Shown: positions 44,608-54,115, numbered from the stretch's first letter. The stretch is DNA of 64,000 bases from Burkholderia sp. FERM BP-3421 (GCF_028657905.1 NZ_CP117782.1:2480001-2544000); one strand, 5' to 3'. Numbers and translations: made by a program. Notes: generated by a model from the letters alone, not told the origin.

Positions 44608-45255
44608 TCAACGCGTGTCGTCGAACCACGTTCGGCTCCATTCGGCCATCTTTGGCGCCTGAATCGAAATCCACGCGCTGACGGGCGCCGTGCGCCCGTA
44701 GCTCAACACGACGATCGCGCACGCCGCCGCGACGAAAGCGACGCTGGCGCGCGCCCCCGCCGCGTGCACGCCGGCGGCGCGGCCGGGCACGCGGCCGGCG
44801 CGCGGCGCGTCGGCCGGCGCGGAGCGCATCAGCCGCAACGTCGACGCCGCCGCCGCCGCGCCGAGCGCCCACCCCGACACGACTTCCGACCATGCGTGGA
44901 AACCGAGCGCGACGCGCGACCAGCCGATCGCGAACGCGAACAACAGGCCGCCGAGCGCCGCGCGGGCGCGCCGTCCGTCGCGCGCGGCAATCGCCGCGAC
45001 GAGCGGATAAACCGCCGCGCCCAGCATCGTGTGGCCGCTCACGCCGGTGAAGTGCAGCGCCTCGATGCCGATCCCCCAGCCCGCGTAGACGAACTTGCTC
45101 AGCGCAACCAGGCCGATCGCACCGGCAAGCGCGGCGCCCCATTCGAGCGCGGCGCGCCGACGCCCGGTCGCGGCCAGCCAGCCCGATGCCGCGACGGCGA
45201 GCGGCGCCGTCATGTAGGGATCGCCGAAATTGGTCAGGAAAGACAGGAATTGCAT
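44608..45255 (-). CDS. PAP2 superfamily phosphatase
   Basis: A 215-residue integral membrane phosphatase. About five to six hydrophobic segments are visible. The PAP2 active-site elements are LHFTGVSGHTMLGAAVYP (C2 motif, histidine) and GWSRVALGFHAWSEVVSG (C3 motif with Arg and His, Glu in place of the usual Asp). Members dephosphorylate undecaprenyl pyrophosphate, lipid phosphates or related substrates at the periplasmic face. ATG 45255 lies 25 bp after the stop of the adjacent glycosyltransferase, so they form a small operon. Recycling of the lipid carrier used for polysaccharide assembly is a reasonable role. Confidence 0.88.
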   Translation of the reverse strand: MQFLSFLTNFGDPYMTAPLAVAASGWLAATGRRRAALEWGAALAGAIGLVALSKFVYAGWGIGIEALHFTGVSGHTMLGAAVYPLVAAIAARDGRRARAALGGLLFAFAIGWSRVALGFHAWSEVVSGWALGAAAAASTLRLMRSAPADAPRAGRVPGRAAGVHAAGARASVAFVAAACAIVVLSYGRTAPVSAWISIQAPKMAEWSRTWFDDTR

Positions 45256-45280
45256 GGCCGGCCGTCGCTGTGCGTCGCGC

Positions 45281-46549
45281 TCACGCGCGCGCCAATGCGC
45301 CATCGCGGGCCGCGTCAGGTCCGGCGCCGCCCGCGCCGGCCGCATCATGGCCCGCCGCGCCGCCCCCGCCGTCCGCCGGCGCCTCGTCCGCGTCGCGGTC
45401 GAACGGCGCGCCCAGCATGGGCGCAGCCAGTTCCGCGCGCAGGCCCGCATACGCTTCGAGCACGAGCCGCGCGAAGGCCGAGCGGAACCGCGCGGCGCTG
45501 AAGCGCTCCGCGTTCGCACGGCAGGCGTGCGGATCGAAGCTGCCCGCCGGCAAGGCCTCGAAGCGCGCGAGCGCGTCGAGCAGCGCGTCGCTCGTCTGGA
45601 CTCCGTAGAACAGGCCGGTCGGATGATCGCCGGTCGCGCGCACCGACTCGCACACGCCGCCCTTGCCGTACGCGATCACCGGCGTGCCGCAGGCCTGCGC
45701 CTCGACGGGCGAGATGCCGAAGTCCTCTTCCGCCGCGAACACGAAGGCCCGCGCGCGCTGCAGATGGTCGTGCAGCACCTCGAACGGCTGATAGCCGAGC
45801 AGCGTGACGTTCGGCCCGGCGAGCGCGCGGATCTTGGCGTGCTCGGGACCGTCGCCGATCACGACCAGCCGGCGCGACGGCGTGCGCGAGAACGCCTCGA
45901 CGATCAGGTCGATGCGCTTGTACGGCACGAGGCGCGAGGCGGTCAGATAGAAATCGTCCTTGTCGTCGCGGCGCGTCAGGTGCTCGACGTCGACCGGCGG
46001 ATAAACGACCCGCGCATCGCGCCGATAGGTCTTGCGAATGCGGCGGCTGACGAACTGCGAGTTCGCGAGGAGCAGGTCGACGCCGTTCGCTGAGCGGGCG
46101 TCCCAGTTGCGGATGTAGTGCAGCAGCGTGCGCGCGAGCGCCGATTTCGGGCCGCGCGCGAGTCCCGCCTCATTCAGATACTGATGCTGCAGGTCCCATG
46201 CGTAACGCACCGGCGAATGCACGTAGCTGACGTGCAGCTGGTCGGGTCCCGTCAGCACGCCCTTGGCGACCGCGTACGAACTCGACAGCACGAGATCGTA
46301 GCCGGACAGGTCGAACTGCTCGATCGCGAGCGGAAACAGCGGCAGGTAGCCGCGATAGCGGGTGCGTGCGAACGGCAGTTTCTGGATGAACGACGTGCGC
46401 ACGGGCCGGCCGCGCAAGCACGAACGATCTTCCAGGAAGTCGACGAGACTGAAGAGATCGGCCTGCGGGAAGCAATCGATCATCTGCGCGAGCACGCGTT
46501 CGGCGCCGCCATGAACCACCAGCCAGTCGTGAACGATTGCAACCTTCAA
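45281..46549 (-). CDS. Glycosyltransferase family 4 protein (TTG start likely)
   Basis: A 422-residue GT-B enzyme. The N-terminus KVAIVHDWLVVHGGAERVL is typical of mannosyl/rhamnosyl-type GT4 enzymes and should follow directly on the start codon, which would be TTG at 46549 (AGGA about 8 bases upstream). An upstream in-frame TTG would add 19 residues without family similarity. The donor half has TASRLVPYKRIDLIVEAF and EEDFGISPVEAQACGTPVIAYGKGG. The C-terminal ~45 residues are a Gly/Ala/Asp-rich tail. It is divergent from the elaA-like/manC operon, so mannose from GDP-mannose is a plausible donor. Confidence 0.88.
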   Translation of the reverse strand: MKVAIVHDWLVVHGGAERVLAQMIDCFPQADLFSLVDFLEDRSCLRGRPVRTSFIQKLPFARTRYRGYLPLFPLAIEQFDLSGYDLVLSSSYAVAKGVLTGPDQLHVSYVHSPVRYAWDLQHQYLNEAGLARGPKSALARTLLHYIRNWDARSANGVDLLLANSQFVSRRIRKTYRRDARVVYPPVDVEHLTRRDDKDDFYLTASRLVPYKRIDLIVEAFSRTPSRRLVVIGDGPEHAKIRALAGPNVTLLGYQPFEVLHDHLQRARAFVFAAEEDFGISPVEAQACGTPVIAYGKGGVCESVRATGDHPTGLFYGVQTSDALLDALARFEALPAGSFDPHACRANAERFSAARFRSAFARLVLEAYAGLRAELAAPMLGAPFDRDADEAPADGGGGAAGHDAAGAGGAGPDAARDGALARA

Positions 46550-46872
46550 ACACGGAATCCTATGGAGATGCTGCGCTGAATCGGATGGAGCCTGCGTCGC
46601 GAGCAACGGCGCACGGCCGTCGTCGCATGCTGTGCATTATCCGAACAAGCCCGCGCCGCCTATGTGCGGAACCGCACACTATCGCCGCATCGCGTCACGA
46701 TCCGCGCGGCGCGTGCACCAATCACCAAACAGTGCGCTTACGAACAGAACAACAAGGGGCCTGTCCGTATCGTGGACCCAATGCGACGAGGCTGCGTCGC
46801 GCCCTTCTTTCGGCCGCGCGACCGCGCCGCCGACGGGCGCCGGATGCGGCCGTCAGATGAGGAATCGACATC
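46550..46872. other. Divergent intergenic region, glycosyltransferase versus acetyltransferase-manC operon
   Basis: About 320 bp, no gene. Promoters for both operons should be here. On the minus strand a GG-N10-GC pair (CC 46718-46719, GC 46706-46707 on the plus strand) gives TTGGTGCACGCGCCGC, a poor match to a sigma-54 promoter that I do not call. No terminator is seen. Confidence 0.4.
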
Positions 46873-47457
46873 ATGGATTGGACCTGCTGTGAATTCAGGC
46901 ACCTGAGTTCGAACGAGCTTTACCTGATCCTGCGCGTGCGCAACGCGGTCCTCGTGGTCGAGGACGCACACACGTTCCTGGACATCGACGGCAAGGATGA
47001 ATCGGCCGTCCACGTGTTCGCCACCGACCGCAGCGGCGCCAGGCCCGCGATCGCGGCCTACGCGCGGCTGCTGCCGGGCGACGAGATCGATCCGGAGACG
47101 ACGATCGACAAATGGCTGACGAGCGCCGCGCACCGCGACGACGGCACGGCAGCCGCGCTGGCCGAGCACGCGCTCGCCGCCGCGCATGCCCGCTGGCCGG
47201 AGGCGCCGGTGCGCACCCAGGCGCCCGCGCATCGCGAAGCGTTCTTCGTCGGCTTTGGCTTTCGCAAGGCGGACGGCCCATTTCTCGAACACGGCGCGCC
47301 CTACATCGGCATGGTGCGTCCGGTCGGCGGCGCGGCGCGCAGCGTGCGCACGCTGATCCGGCGCGCAAGCCGCGCGGCGGGCGCCGACGCGCACGGCGAC
47401 GCCGAGCGCTATGTCTTTTCGAACCGACTTTCCGCCGACTCCGGGGCGAACCAATGA
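46873..47457 (+). CDS. ElaA-like GNAT acetyltransferase
   Basis: A 194-residue GNAT protein. The order ELYLILRVRNAVLVVEDAHTF, LDIDGKDESAVHVFA, AYARLLPGDE, then FFVGFGFRKADGPFLEHGAPYIGMVRPV closely follows E. coli ElaA (compare its LLQLRCAVFVVEQ, DIDGDD and GFIPV...GIPHIGM). The C-terminal ~40 residues are an Arg/Ala-rich extension beyond ElaA's 153 residues. Its stop overlaps the manC start (ATGA at 47454), so production is coupled to GDP-mannose synthesis. N-acetylation of an amino sugar or sugar nucleotide is a guess from context. The substrate of ElaA itself is not well established. Confidence 0.82.
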   Translation: MDWTCCEFRHLSSNELYLILRVRNAVLVVEDAHTFLDIDGKDESAVHVFATDRSGARPAIAAYARLLPGDEIDPETTIDKWLTSAAHRDDGTAAALAEHALAAAHARWPEAPVRTQAPAHREAFFVGFGFRKADGPFLEHGAPYIGMVRPVGGAARSVRTLIRRASRAAGADAHGDAERYVFSNRLSADSGANQ

Positions 47458-49040
47458 CCGACACCACCTTGAACACCGCGGCGCGCGCCGCCACCCCCAC
47501 CCTGCTGCCCGTGATTCTCGCGGGCGGCTCGGGCACGCGGCTCTGGCCGCTATCGCGCGAACACCATCCGAAGCAGCTGATCGACCTGATCGCCGACGAA
47601 TCGCCGCTGGCCGCCACGGCGCGTCGCCTGAACGGCATCGAGCACGCCACGCTCGCGGACACGCTGCTGCTCGTGTGCGGCGAGCAGCACCGTTTCACCA
47701 GCGCCGCGCAGGTCAACGCGCGCGGCCTGCCCGCGCGGATCCTGATCGAGCCGGCCGCGCGCAATACCGCCCCCGCGCTCACGCTCGCCGCGCTCGAGGC
47801 GCGCGCGCGGCACGGCGACCCGGTGCTCGCGGTGATGCCCGCCGATCACGCGGTGGCGGACGTCACCGCGTTCCAGGAAGCCATCGCGCAGGCCGCGCGC
47901 TACGCGCAGGACGACGCCATCGTTACGCTCGGCGTGCTGCCGCGCCGCGCGGAAACCGGCTACGGCTACATCAAGCTCGGCGCGGGCGTGCCGGACGCGC
48001 ACGGCGCGACGGGCGGCCACGCCATCGAGCGCTTCGTCGAGAAGCCGCACCAGGAGCTCGCGCAGCAATACCTGCAATCGGGCGAATACTGGTGGAACAG
48101 CGGGATCTTCGTGGTGCGCGCATCGACCTGGCTCAAGGCGATCGAAGCGCTGCAGCCGAAGATCTTCGCCGCCTGCGAGACCGCATGGCGCACCGGCGCG
48201 CAGGACGGCGCCTTCTTCAAGGTCGACGCCGCGACCTTCGCCGCCTGCCCGTCCGATTCGATCGACTACGCGGTGATGGAACGGCTCGCGGACGCGCGCG
48301 GTCTCGGCATCCGCGGCCTGATCGTGCCGTTGACGGCCGGCTGGTCCGACGTCGGCTCCTGGGACGCGGTCTGGGAAATCATGCCGAAGGACGAGTCCGG
48401 CAACGTCGCGCGCGGGCCGGTCGTGTTCGAGGGCACCGCCGACAGCCTGGTGCGCTCCGAGGGCCGCCTGATCGCCTGCGTCGGCCTCAAGGACGTGGTG
48501 GTGATCGAGACGGCCGACGCTGTGCTGGTCGCCGACAAGCATCGCGTGCAGGACGTCAAGCACGTGGTCGCGCGGCTCAAGTCCGACCAGCACGCCGAGG
48601 TGCGCGACCATCGCAAGGTCCGGCGGCCCTGGGGCTACTACGATTCGATCGATCTCGGCGAACGCTTCCAGGTGAAACGGATCGTGGTTGATCCGGGCAA
48701 GCAGCTGTCGCTGCAGATGCACTACCACCGCGCCGAGCACTGGATCGTCGTGCGCGGCACCGCGCGCGTCACCTGCGGCGAGCGCACCTTCCTGCTCAGC
48801 GAGAACGAATCGACCTACATCGCGGTCGGCACCGTGCACCGGCTCGAGAACCCGGGCCGGATTCCGCTCGAGATCATCGAGGTGCAGTCGGGCAACTATC
48901 TGGGCGAGGACGACATCGTGCGCTTCGAGGACCAGTACGGTCGCGCGGAAGCGGCAGGCGGTCCTGCGGCAGGCGGTCCTGCGGCTGCCGCCGATGCGCC
49001 CGCCGCCGAGGCGGCCGGCTCCACCCCTCGCGCGCATTGA
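47454..49040 (+). CDS. manC: Mannose-1-phosphate guanylyltransferase / mannose-6-phosphate isomerase
   Basis: A 528-residue bifunctional enzyme that makes GDP-mannose. The N-terminal pyrophosphorylase signature LAGGSGTRLWPLSREHHPKQ, the lysine region IERFVEKPH and the C-terminal cupin isomerase domain (QMHYHRAEHWIVVRGTARVTCG) are all present. The last ~35 residues, after FEDQYGR, are an Ala/Gly/Pro tail built partly from a 15-bp tandem repeat. It is second in an operon: acetyltransferase - manC - glycosyltransferase - flippase. GDP-mannose would supply mannose, fucose or rhamnose-type residues to the polysaccharide. Confidence 0.96.
   Translation: MTDTTLNTAARAATPTLLPVILAGGSGTRLWPLSREHHPKQLIDLIADESPLAATARRLNGIEHATLADTLLLVCGEQHRFTSAAQVNARGLPARILIEPAARNTAPALTLAALEARARHGDPVLAVMPADHAVADVTAFQEAIAQAARYAQDDAIVTLGVLPRRAETGYGYIKLGAGVPDAHGATGGHAIERFVEKPHQELAQQYLQSGEYWWNSGIFVVRASTWLKAIEALQPKIFAACETAWRTGAQDGAFFKVDAATFAACPSDSIDYAVMERLADARGLGIRGLIVPLTAGWSDVGSWDAVWEIMPKDESGNVARGPVVFEGTADSLVRSEGRLIACVGLKDVVVIETADAVLVADKHRVQDVKHVVARLKSDQHAEVRDHRKVRRPWGYYDSIDLGERFQVKRIVVDPGKQLSLQMHYHRAEHWIVVRGTARVTCGERTFLLSENESTYIAVGTVHRLENPGRIPLEIIEVQSGNYLGEDDIVRFEDQYGRAEAAGGPAAGGPAAAADAPAAEAAGSTPRAH
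48951..48980 (+). repeat. 15-bp tandem repeat in the manC tail
   Basis: Two exact copies of GCGGCAGGCGGTCCT followed by a partial third. Each adds Ala-Ala-Gly-Gly-Pro to a disordered C-terminal tail, so copy number could vary without disrupting the enzyme. Confidence 0.8.
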
Positions 49041-49092
49041 CGCCGACCGTCGCGACACGGCGCGCAGCGAAGCGCGCCGCGCCCTTCCCCTC

Positions 49093-50331
49093 ATGAAGAT
49101 CCTGGTCATCAACGACTACGCCCGCAAGGGCGGCGCCGAGGAGGTCTATCGCACCTCGGTCGAAGTCCTGCGCACGCAGCCCGGCGTCGATGTGCTCACG
49201 TTCGACGAACGCACGCCGGGCGTCGCCGCGGACGGCGCGGCGCGCGCCTGGAACACGGGCGCGGCGCGCGCGCTCGCCGCGCTGCTCGCGCGCGAACAGC
49301 CGGCGCGCGTGCTCGTGCACAACTACCACAACCTGCTGTCGCCCGCGATCCTGCCGGTGCTCGCGCGCCATCGCCGCCGCAGCGGCTGTCTCGCGCTGCT
49401 GACCTGCCACGACTACCACCTGGTGTTCTACAACCCGAACCTGCTGACTTATCCGGGCGGGCGGCCGACGCCGCTGCCGCTCGACGCGCTGCGGCGCGGC
49501 GCGCGCCTGTTCATGCGCGCGAGCCCGCGCGGCGCGCTGCACGACGCGGCGAAGAAGCTGCACTGGCACGCGGTCGACGCGCTGCTGCATCCGGCGCGCG
49601 GCTTCGACCTGCTGCTGTGCCCGAGCCCGTACATGCGCGACGCGCTCGCGCAGCGCGGGCTGACCCGCACCCTGCTGCTGGAAAATCCGGTCAGCACCGC
49701 GCTCACGGCCGTCGCGCCGGTGACCCGGCAGCGCGAGCGCTTCGATCTGGCCTTCGTCGGCCGCCTCGATCGCGAGAAGGGCCTCGACGAATTCCTCGCG
49801 CTCGCGGAGCAGACCGGGTTCGCGCGGATCGCGGGCGTCACGGTCTACGGCGACGGCGACGAGCGCGCCGCGCTCGAACGCAGGTACGCGGCGCACATCG
49901 CGGCGGGCCGGCTGCGCTTCGCGGGCCGGCTCGACCACGCCGCGCTGTTCATCGCGCTGCGCGCCCACGACGCGCTCGTGCTGCCGTCGATCTGGGCCGA
50001 GAACGCGCCGCTCGTGATCGTCGAGGCGGCGCTGTCCGGGTTGCCCGTGCTCGCGCACGACGTCGGCAGCCTGTCGAGCTTCGGCGACGAGATCGGCAAC
50101 AAGATCCGCTACACGCATACGCCGGCCGGCCTGGCCCGGGCGTTCGACGCGCTCGGCGCGCATCTCGCCGACCCGCGGCGGCGCTACGACTGGTCGCGCT
50201 ATACTCTGCCCCACTACGCGGCACGGCTCGGCGCCGCGCTGCAACTGAGCGCCGCCGACGCGCGCGCCGACTCCGTCATGCAACTGACCGCTCCACTCCG
50301 ATCCGCCGCGCGGCGCGAAGGCCGCGCATGA
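49093..50331 (+). CDS. Glycosyltransferase family 4 protein (polysaccharide operon)
   Basis: A 412-residue GT-B enzyme starting MKILVINDYARKGGAEEVYR at 49093. The donor domain includes LAFVGRLDREKGLDEFLALA and SIWAENAPLVIVEAALSGLPVLAHDVG, with the GT4 E-x7-E pattern. It is 52 bp after manC and overlaps the flippase start by 4 bp (ATGA at 50328), so it belongs to one transcript with both. It probably adds a sugar to the lipid-linked unit that the flippase then exports. Confidence 0.9.
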   Translation: MKILVINDYARKGGAEEVYRTSVEVLRTQPGVDVLTFDERTPGVAADGAARAWNTGAARALAALLAREQPARVLVHNYHNLLSPAILPVLARHRRRSGCLALLTCHDYHLVFYNPNLLTYPGGRPTPLPLDALRRGARLFMRASPRGALHDAAKKLHWHAVDALLHPARGFDLLLCPSPYMRDALAQRGLTRTLLLENPVSTALTAVAPVTRQRERFDLAFVGRLDREKGLDEFLALAEQTGFARIAGVTVYGDGDERAALERRYAAHIAAGRLRFAGRLDHAALFIALRAHDALVLPSIWAENAPLVIVEAALSGLPVLAHDVGSLSSFGDEIGNKIRYTHTPAGLARAFDALGAHLADPRRRYDWSRYTLPHYAARLGAALQLSAADARADSVMQLTAPLRSAARREGRA

Positions 50332-51584
50332 CGACGGTACGCAACAACTTCCTGCTGCTGATGACGCTGCAGATATCCACCTACGTGGTGCCGCTCGTCA
50401 CGCTGCCGCTCCTGACCCGGGTGCTCGGCCCGGACGGCTACGGGCAGCTGTCGTTCGTGCTCGCGGTGGTCACCTACTTCATCAACTTCACGAACTACAG
50501 CTTCGACCTCACCGCGACGCCGCGCGTCACGCTCGCGCGCGACGATCGCGACGCGCGTTCGCGGATCTTCTGGGCGACCTTCCTCGCCCAGGCGGCGATC
50601 ACGCTGGCGGGCTTCGCGATCCTGCTCGCGCTGACCTTCGCGATCCCGCGCTTCGGCGTGGAACGGCCGCTGCTGATGATGGGCTTCGGCATGACGGTCG
50701 GCGCGCTGTTCACGCCCGGCTGGTATTTCCAGGGCATCCAGAAGCTGCGCATCTACAGCATCACGCTGTTCGCGTGCCGCGCGCTCAGCGTGCCCGCGAT
50801 GTTCCTCTTCGTGCACTCGCCCGCCGACCTCGGCGCGGCCGTCGCGATCAACGCGGCCGTGCCGCTCGCCTGCGGCGCGCTGGTGTTCGGCTATCTGATC
50901 GTGCAGCGCGAGGTCGGCTTCGTGCGGGTCGGCGCGGCCGACATCGTGGCCACGCTCAAGGGCGGCTGGCAGGTGTTCCTCGCGTCGACCTCGGTCGCGT
51001 TCTACGCATCGACCAACACGGTGCTGCTCGGCTTCGTGTCCGGCAACGTCGCGGCCGGCTATTTCGCGGCCGGCGACAAGCTGATCCGCGCGGCGATCAG
51101 CCTGCTGCAGCCGCTCAAGGCGGCCGCCTATCCGCACGTGAGCTACCTGATGCATCACGCGCGCGACGACGCGATGGCGTTCCTGCGCAAGCTGCTCGTG
51201 GTGCAGGGCGCGCTGGTGCTGTCGATCTCGCTCGCGATCTTCTTCTTCGCGCCGCTCGCGGTGCGGATCCTGTACGGCCCGAGCTACGCGCCGACCGTCG
51301 GCGTGCTGCGCTGCATGGCCTTCATTCCGTTCATGGCCGGCATGACCGATCTGTTCGGCGTGCAGACCATGCTGCCGCTCGGCATGAAGACCGCGTTCAG
51401 CCGGATCCTGATCTCGTCGGGCATTCTCAACGTCGCGCTGCTGCCGCTGCTCGCGAAGTTCTTCGCGGAACAGGGCGCGGCCGCCGCCGTGCTGATCGCC
51501 GAGACCTCGGTGGCGGCCGCGCTCGCGTGGGTGCTGTACCGCCAGCGCGTCGCGATGTTCGCGCGCCCCGCCCCGCGCCGCTAG
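50328..51584 (+). CDS. Wzx-type polysaccharide flippase
   Basis: A 418-residue polytopic membrane protein of the polysaccharide transporter (PST/MATE-like) family. Its N-terminus FLLLMTLQISTYVVPLVTLPLLTRVLGPDGYGQLSF is the classic Wzx start, and about 11-12 hydrophobic segments follow. It moves the undecaprenyl-linked repeat unit across the inner membrane. The overlap with the preceding glycosyltransferase shows coupling. It ends 28 bp from the convergent GGDEF-EAL gene. A Wzy polymerase, its usual partner, is not seen in the window. Confidence 0.93.
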   Translation: MTTVRNNFLLLMTLQISTYVVPLVTLPLLTRVLGPDGYGQLSFVLAVVTYFINFTNYSFDLTATPRVTLARDDRDARSRIFWATFLAQAAITLAGFAILLALTFAIPRFGVERPLLMMGFGMTVGALFTPGWYFQGIQKLRIYSITLFACRALSVPAMFLFVHSPADLGAAVAINAAVPLACGALVFGYLIVQREVGFVRVGAADIVATLKGGWQVFLASTSVAFYASTNTVLLGFVSGNVAAGYFAAGDKLIRAAISLLQPLKAAAYPHVSYLMHHARDDAMAFLRKLLVVQGALVLSISLAIFFFAPLAVRILYGPSYAPTVGVLRCMAFIPFMAGMTDLFGVQTMLPLGMKTAFSRILISSGILNVALLPLLAKFFAEQGAAAAVLIAETSVAAALAWVLYRQRVAMFARPAPRR

Positions 51585-51612
51585 CGCGGCGGCCGCGCGG
51601 CCGGCCCCGTGC

Positions 51613-53691
51613 TCAGCCCGGGCCCGCCTCGCACCACGGCGCCGGCCGGCCGAGGAAATAACCCTGCACATAGTCGACGCCGAGCGCGCGCAGCTTGCGC
51701 AGGGTCGCGGCGTTGTCGACATACTCCGCGACGGTCTTGCAGTTCATCGCGTGGCCGATGTCGTTCAGCGACGCGACGATGTCGAGGCTCGCCGGATTGC
51801 GCGCGATGTCCGCGACGAAACTGCCGTCGATCTTCAGATACTCGACGGGCAAGTGCTTGAGATAGCCGAACGACGCCATGCCCGCGCCGAAGTCGTCGAG
51901 CGCGAAGCGGCAGCCGAGCGCCTGCAGCTCGCGGATGAAGCGCGCCGCGCCGTCGAGATTGATGATCGCGGCCGTCTCGGTGATCTCGAAGCAGATCAGC
52001 GACGGCGGCACGCCGGTGCGCTCGAACTGCGCGCTCACGAAGGCGAGAAAACGTTCGTCGCCCACCGACGCGCCGGACAGATTGATCGCGTACTCGACGA
52101 AGCGCCGCTGCCGGATCCGCGCCAACGCGTCGAGCACGGTGCGCACCACCCAGCGGTCGATCTCGGTCATCAGCCCGTAGCGCTCGGCGGCCGGAATGAA
52201 GCGCGCGGGCGGCACGACGCCGTCGTCGTCGCCGTCCTGCGTGGCCATCCGCAGCAGCAGCTCGCAGCGCCGCGGCCCGTCCGCATCGGTCTGCGCGCGC
52301 GCATCGACGATCGGCTGCGCGTACAGGCGGAAATCGTCGAAGGCCAGCGCATGCCGCACCCGCGCGCTCCACGACACGTCGTTGATGTGATCCGCGAGCG
52401 CGCGGTCGAGCGGATCGGCGAACTGCAGGCGATTGCGGCCGCGCTGCTTGGCGACGCCGCAGGCGAGATCCGCGAGCCGCATCGTCTCCTCGAGGCGTGC
52501 GTCGCGCCCGGTGCCGCACAGACGCGCGATGCCGATGCTCACGCTGAGCGTGAACGGGTGGCCGTCCCAGTCGAACACGAAGCCATCGAGGCTCGCGCGC
52601 AGGCGTTCGGCGCCCTGCTCGACGGCCGCCTCGCCGCCCGCGTGCAGCAGCACGCAGAACTGGTCGCCCCCGAGCCGCGCGAGCACGTCGTCCGGGCCGA
52701 TGCCCGCGGCGAAGCGCGCGGCGATCTCGCGCAGCAGCGCGTCGCCCGCCGCATAGCCGCAGGTATCGTTGACGAGCCGGAAGCGATCGATATCGAGAAA
52801 CAGCAGCGCATCGGCGCGCGTCGCGCCGCTCAGCCGGAAATGCCGCTCGAATTCGCCACGGTTGGCAAGCCCGGTCAGCGCGTCGTGCGCCGTCTGCCAC
52901 CCGCGCTGCCGCGCCAGCTCGCGTTCGCGCACGCGATGCCGCAGCATGGCGCCGGGCTCGCGCGCCAGGACGACGTCGTGCGCCGGATCATCCGATCCCG
53001 CCTTGGGCACATCGAGCATCTGCAAGGTCGTGCGCAGCGGCCGCCCGCCCGCGCCGGCCCACGCCGCGCGCGCGGCCCGGCCCGGCGCGCGGCTTTCGCG
53101 GCCCGCCCGCGCACCACGCTCGCCGAGCCCGAGCGCGCGCTCCATCCTGCTGACCCGAATCAGGAGACGGCGCAACTGCAGCGCGGGCAACAGCAGCAGC
53201 GCGCCGAGCGCGACGATGCCGATCGCCAGCGCGACGAGTGCGCCGTCGCGCGTGGCGGCCAGTTGCCCGTCATCCGCATCGACCTGCGCGAAATCCATGT
53301 CGCCCGCGCGCGGCGCACGCCACTGGACCTCGCGCAATGCCGGGCCCAGCGTATCGCGCGACGCCCAGTCGAGCGCCAGCGGCGCGGCATAGGGCGTATC
53401 GGCGGCATCGCCGTGCGGCGTCGACGATACGCTGTCGAGACCGTGCCGGATCTCGCGCGGCGGCCCGGCGCGGCGCGTGCAGACGCGCGTGAGCGTGCAC
53501 GCGCAGGCGAAGCCGCCCGCGCCGCACGACGCGCGTCCGCCGCTCGCGAGCGCATCGCGCACGGCGGGCGTGAGCGCGACGCCGAGCAGGCTCACGCAGA
53601 ACAACGCGCACGCCAACCCGGCGACGGGCCAGATGAGCGGCAGGAGTTGAAGGTTCGCAACTCTGAAGGATCGGGACAGGGCACTATCCAT
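51613..53691 (-). CDS. GGDEF-EAL membrane protein, probably a c-di-GMP phosphodiesterase
   Basis: A 692-residue protein with two membrane helices (about 17-40 and 150-172) enclosing a periplasmic loop with several cysteines (residues 56-71). Then come a GGDEF domain (about 265-420) and an EAL domain (about 435-690). The signature reads GGDQF (341-345), so the fourth residue has changed and cyclase activity is doubtful. EAL-domain ligands look intact: Glu477 (ELLLR), Asn537, Glu572 (EITETA), Asp599-Asp600 (DDFGAG), Lys620, Glu656 and Gln676. It likely degrades c-di-GMP, with the GGDEF part binding GTP or ligand. Convergent to the flippase gene and near a candidate c-di-GMP-responsive activator, it may set the local signal level. 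Confidence 0.9.
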   Translation of the reverse strand: MDSALSRSFRVANLQLLPLIWPVAGLACALFCVSLLGVALTPAVRDALASGGRASCGAGGFACACTLTRVCTRRAGPPREIRHGLDSVSSTPHGDAADTPYAAPLALDWASRDTLGPALREVQWRAPRAGDMDFAQVDADDGQLAATRDGALVALAIGIVALGALLLLPALQLRRLLIRVSRMERALGLGERGARAGRESRAPGRAARAAWAGAGGRPLRTTLQMLDVPKAGSDDPAHDVVLAREPGAMLRHRVRERELARQRGWQTAHDALTGLANRGEFERHFRLSGATRADALLFLDIDRFRLVNDTCGYAAGDALLREIAARFAAGIGPDDVLARLGGDQFCVLLHAGGEAAVEQGAERLRASLDGFVFDWDGHPFTLSVSIGIARLCGTGRDARLEETMRLADLACGVAKQRGRNRLQFADPLDRALADHINDVSWSARVRHALAFDDFRLYAQPIVDARAQTDADGPRRCELLLRMATQDGDDDGVVPPARFIPAAERYGLMTEIDRWVVRTVLDALARIRQRRFVEYAINLSGASVGDERFLAFVSAQFERTGVPPSLICFEITETAAIINLDGAARFIRELQALGCRFALDDFGAGMASFGYLKHLPVEYLKIDGSFVADIARNPASLDIVASLNDIGHAMNCKTVAEYVDNAATLRKLRALGVDYVQGYFLGRPAPWCEAGPG

Positions 53692-54115
53692 TGACGCGGA
53701 TCCGGCAGCGGGGAGCTGCTACGCGTCCAAGGAAGCGGATGCAGCGGGACATGAAGGGGTGACGCATTCAAACGTCAAGCGAAGTCCGTTTTACTGTCAT
53801 TCGATATCACTGCATGATCCGCTATCTATAAACAAGAGTATGTTGTCTGGATCACCCAACTTTATCCGATTTGACGATCATTCGCTTCATCATCTCGCCA
53901 CGCCCGTCCAGCGCGCCTTTCGCGCCGGCGTCGGCCCGCGTCGCACGCGCCGGCACGCGGCCGTGCATCGCGCAATCGTCACGCATCCCTCATTAAATAT
54001 TCATCGCACGCGACGCCGCGCATTCGGCAATCGGCTTATAGATATTTAAAAATTAACAATCCGAACTAACCGACTCGTATTCCATGCGATCTGGTTTTCA
54101 ACCATGCCGCGCGAC
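53692..54115. other. Intergenic region between GGDEF-EAL and aldolase genes
   Basis: About 420 bp without a supportable gene. It is AT-rich at 53760-53880 and 53990-54070, and should contain the GGDEF-EAL promoter. A frame on the plus strand (53759-54049) has no ribosome binding site or recognisable protein. No clear terminator for the aldolase gene was found. Confidence 0.4.

Noticed and set aside
46706..46719. Second sigma-54 promoter before the glycosyltransferase at 45281-46549
   Set aside because: The GG-N10-GC spacing is met but the -24 and -12 words (TTGGTGC, CCGC) match the consensus poorly, and such pairs are frequent by chance in GC-rich DNA.
53759..54049. Possible 96-residue gene between the GGDEF-EAL and aldolase genes
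   Set aside because: No ribosome binding site, no family resemblance, mixed composition.
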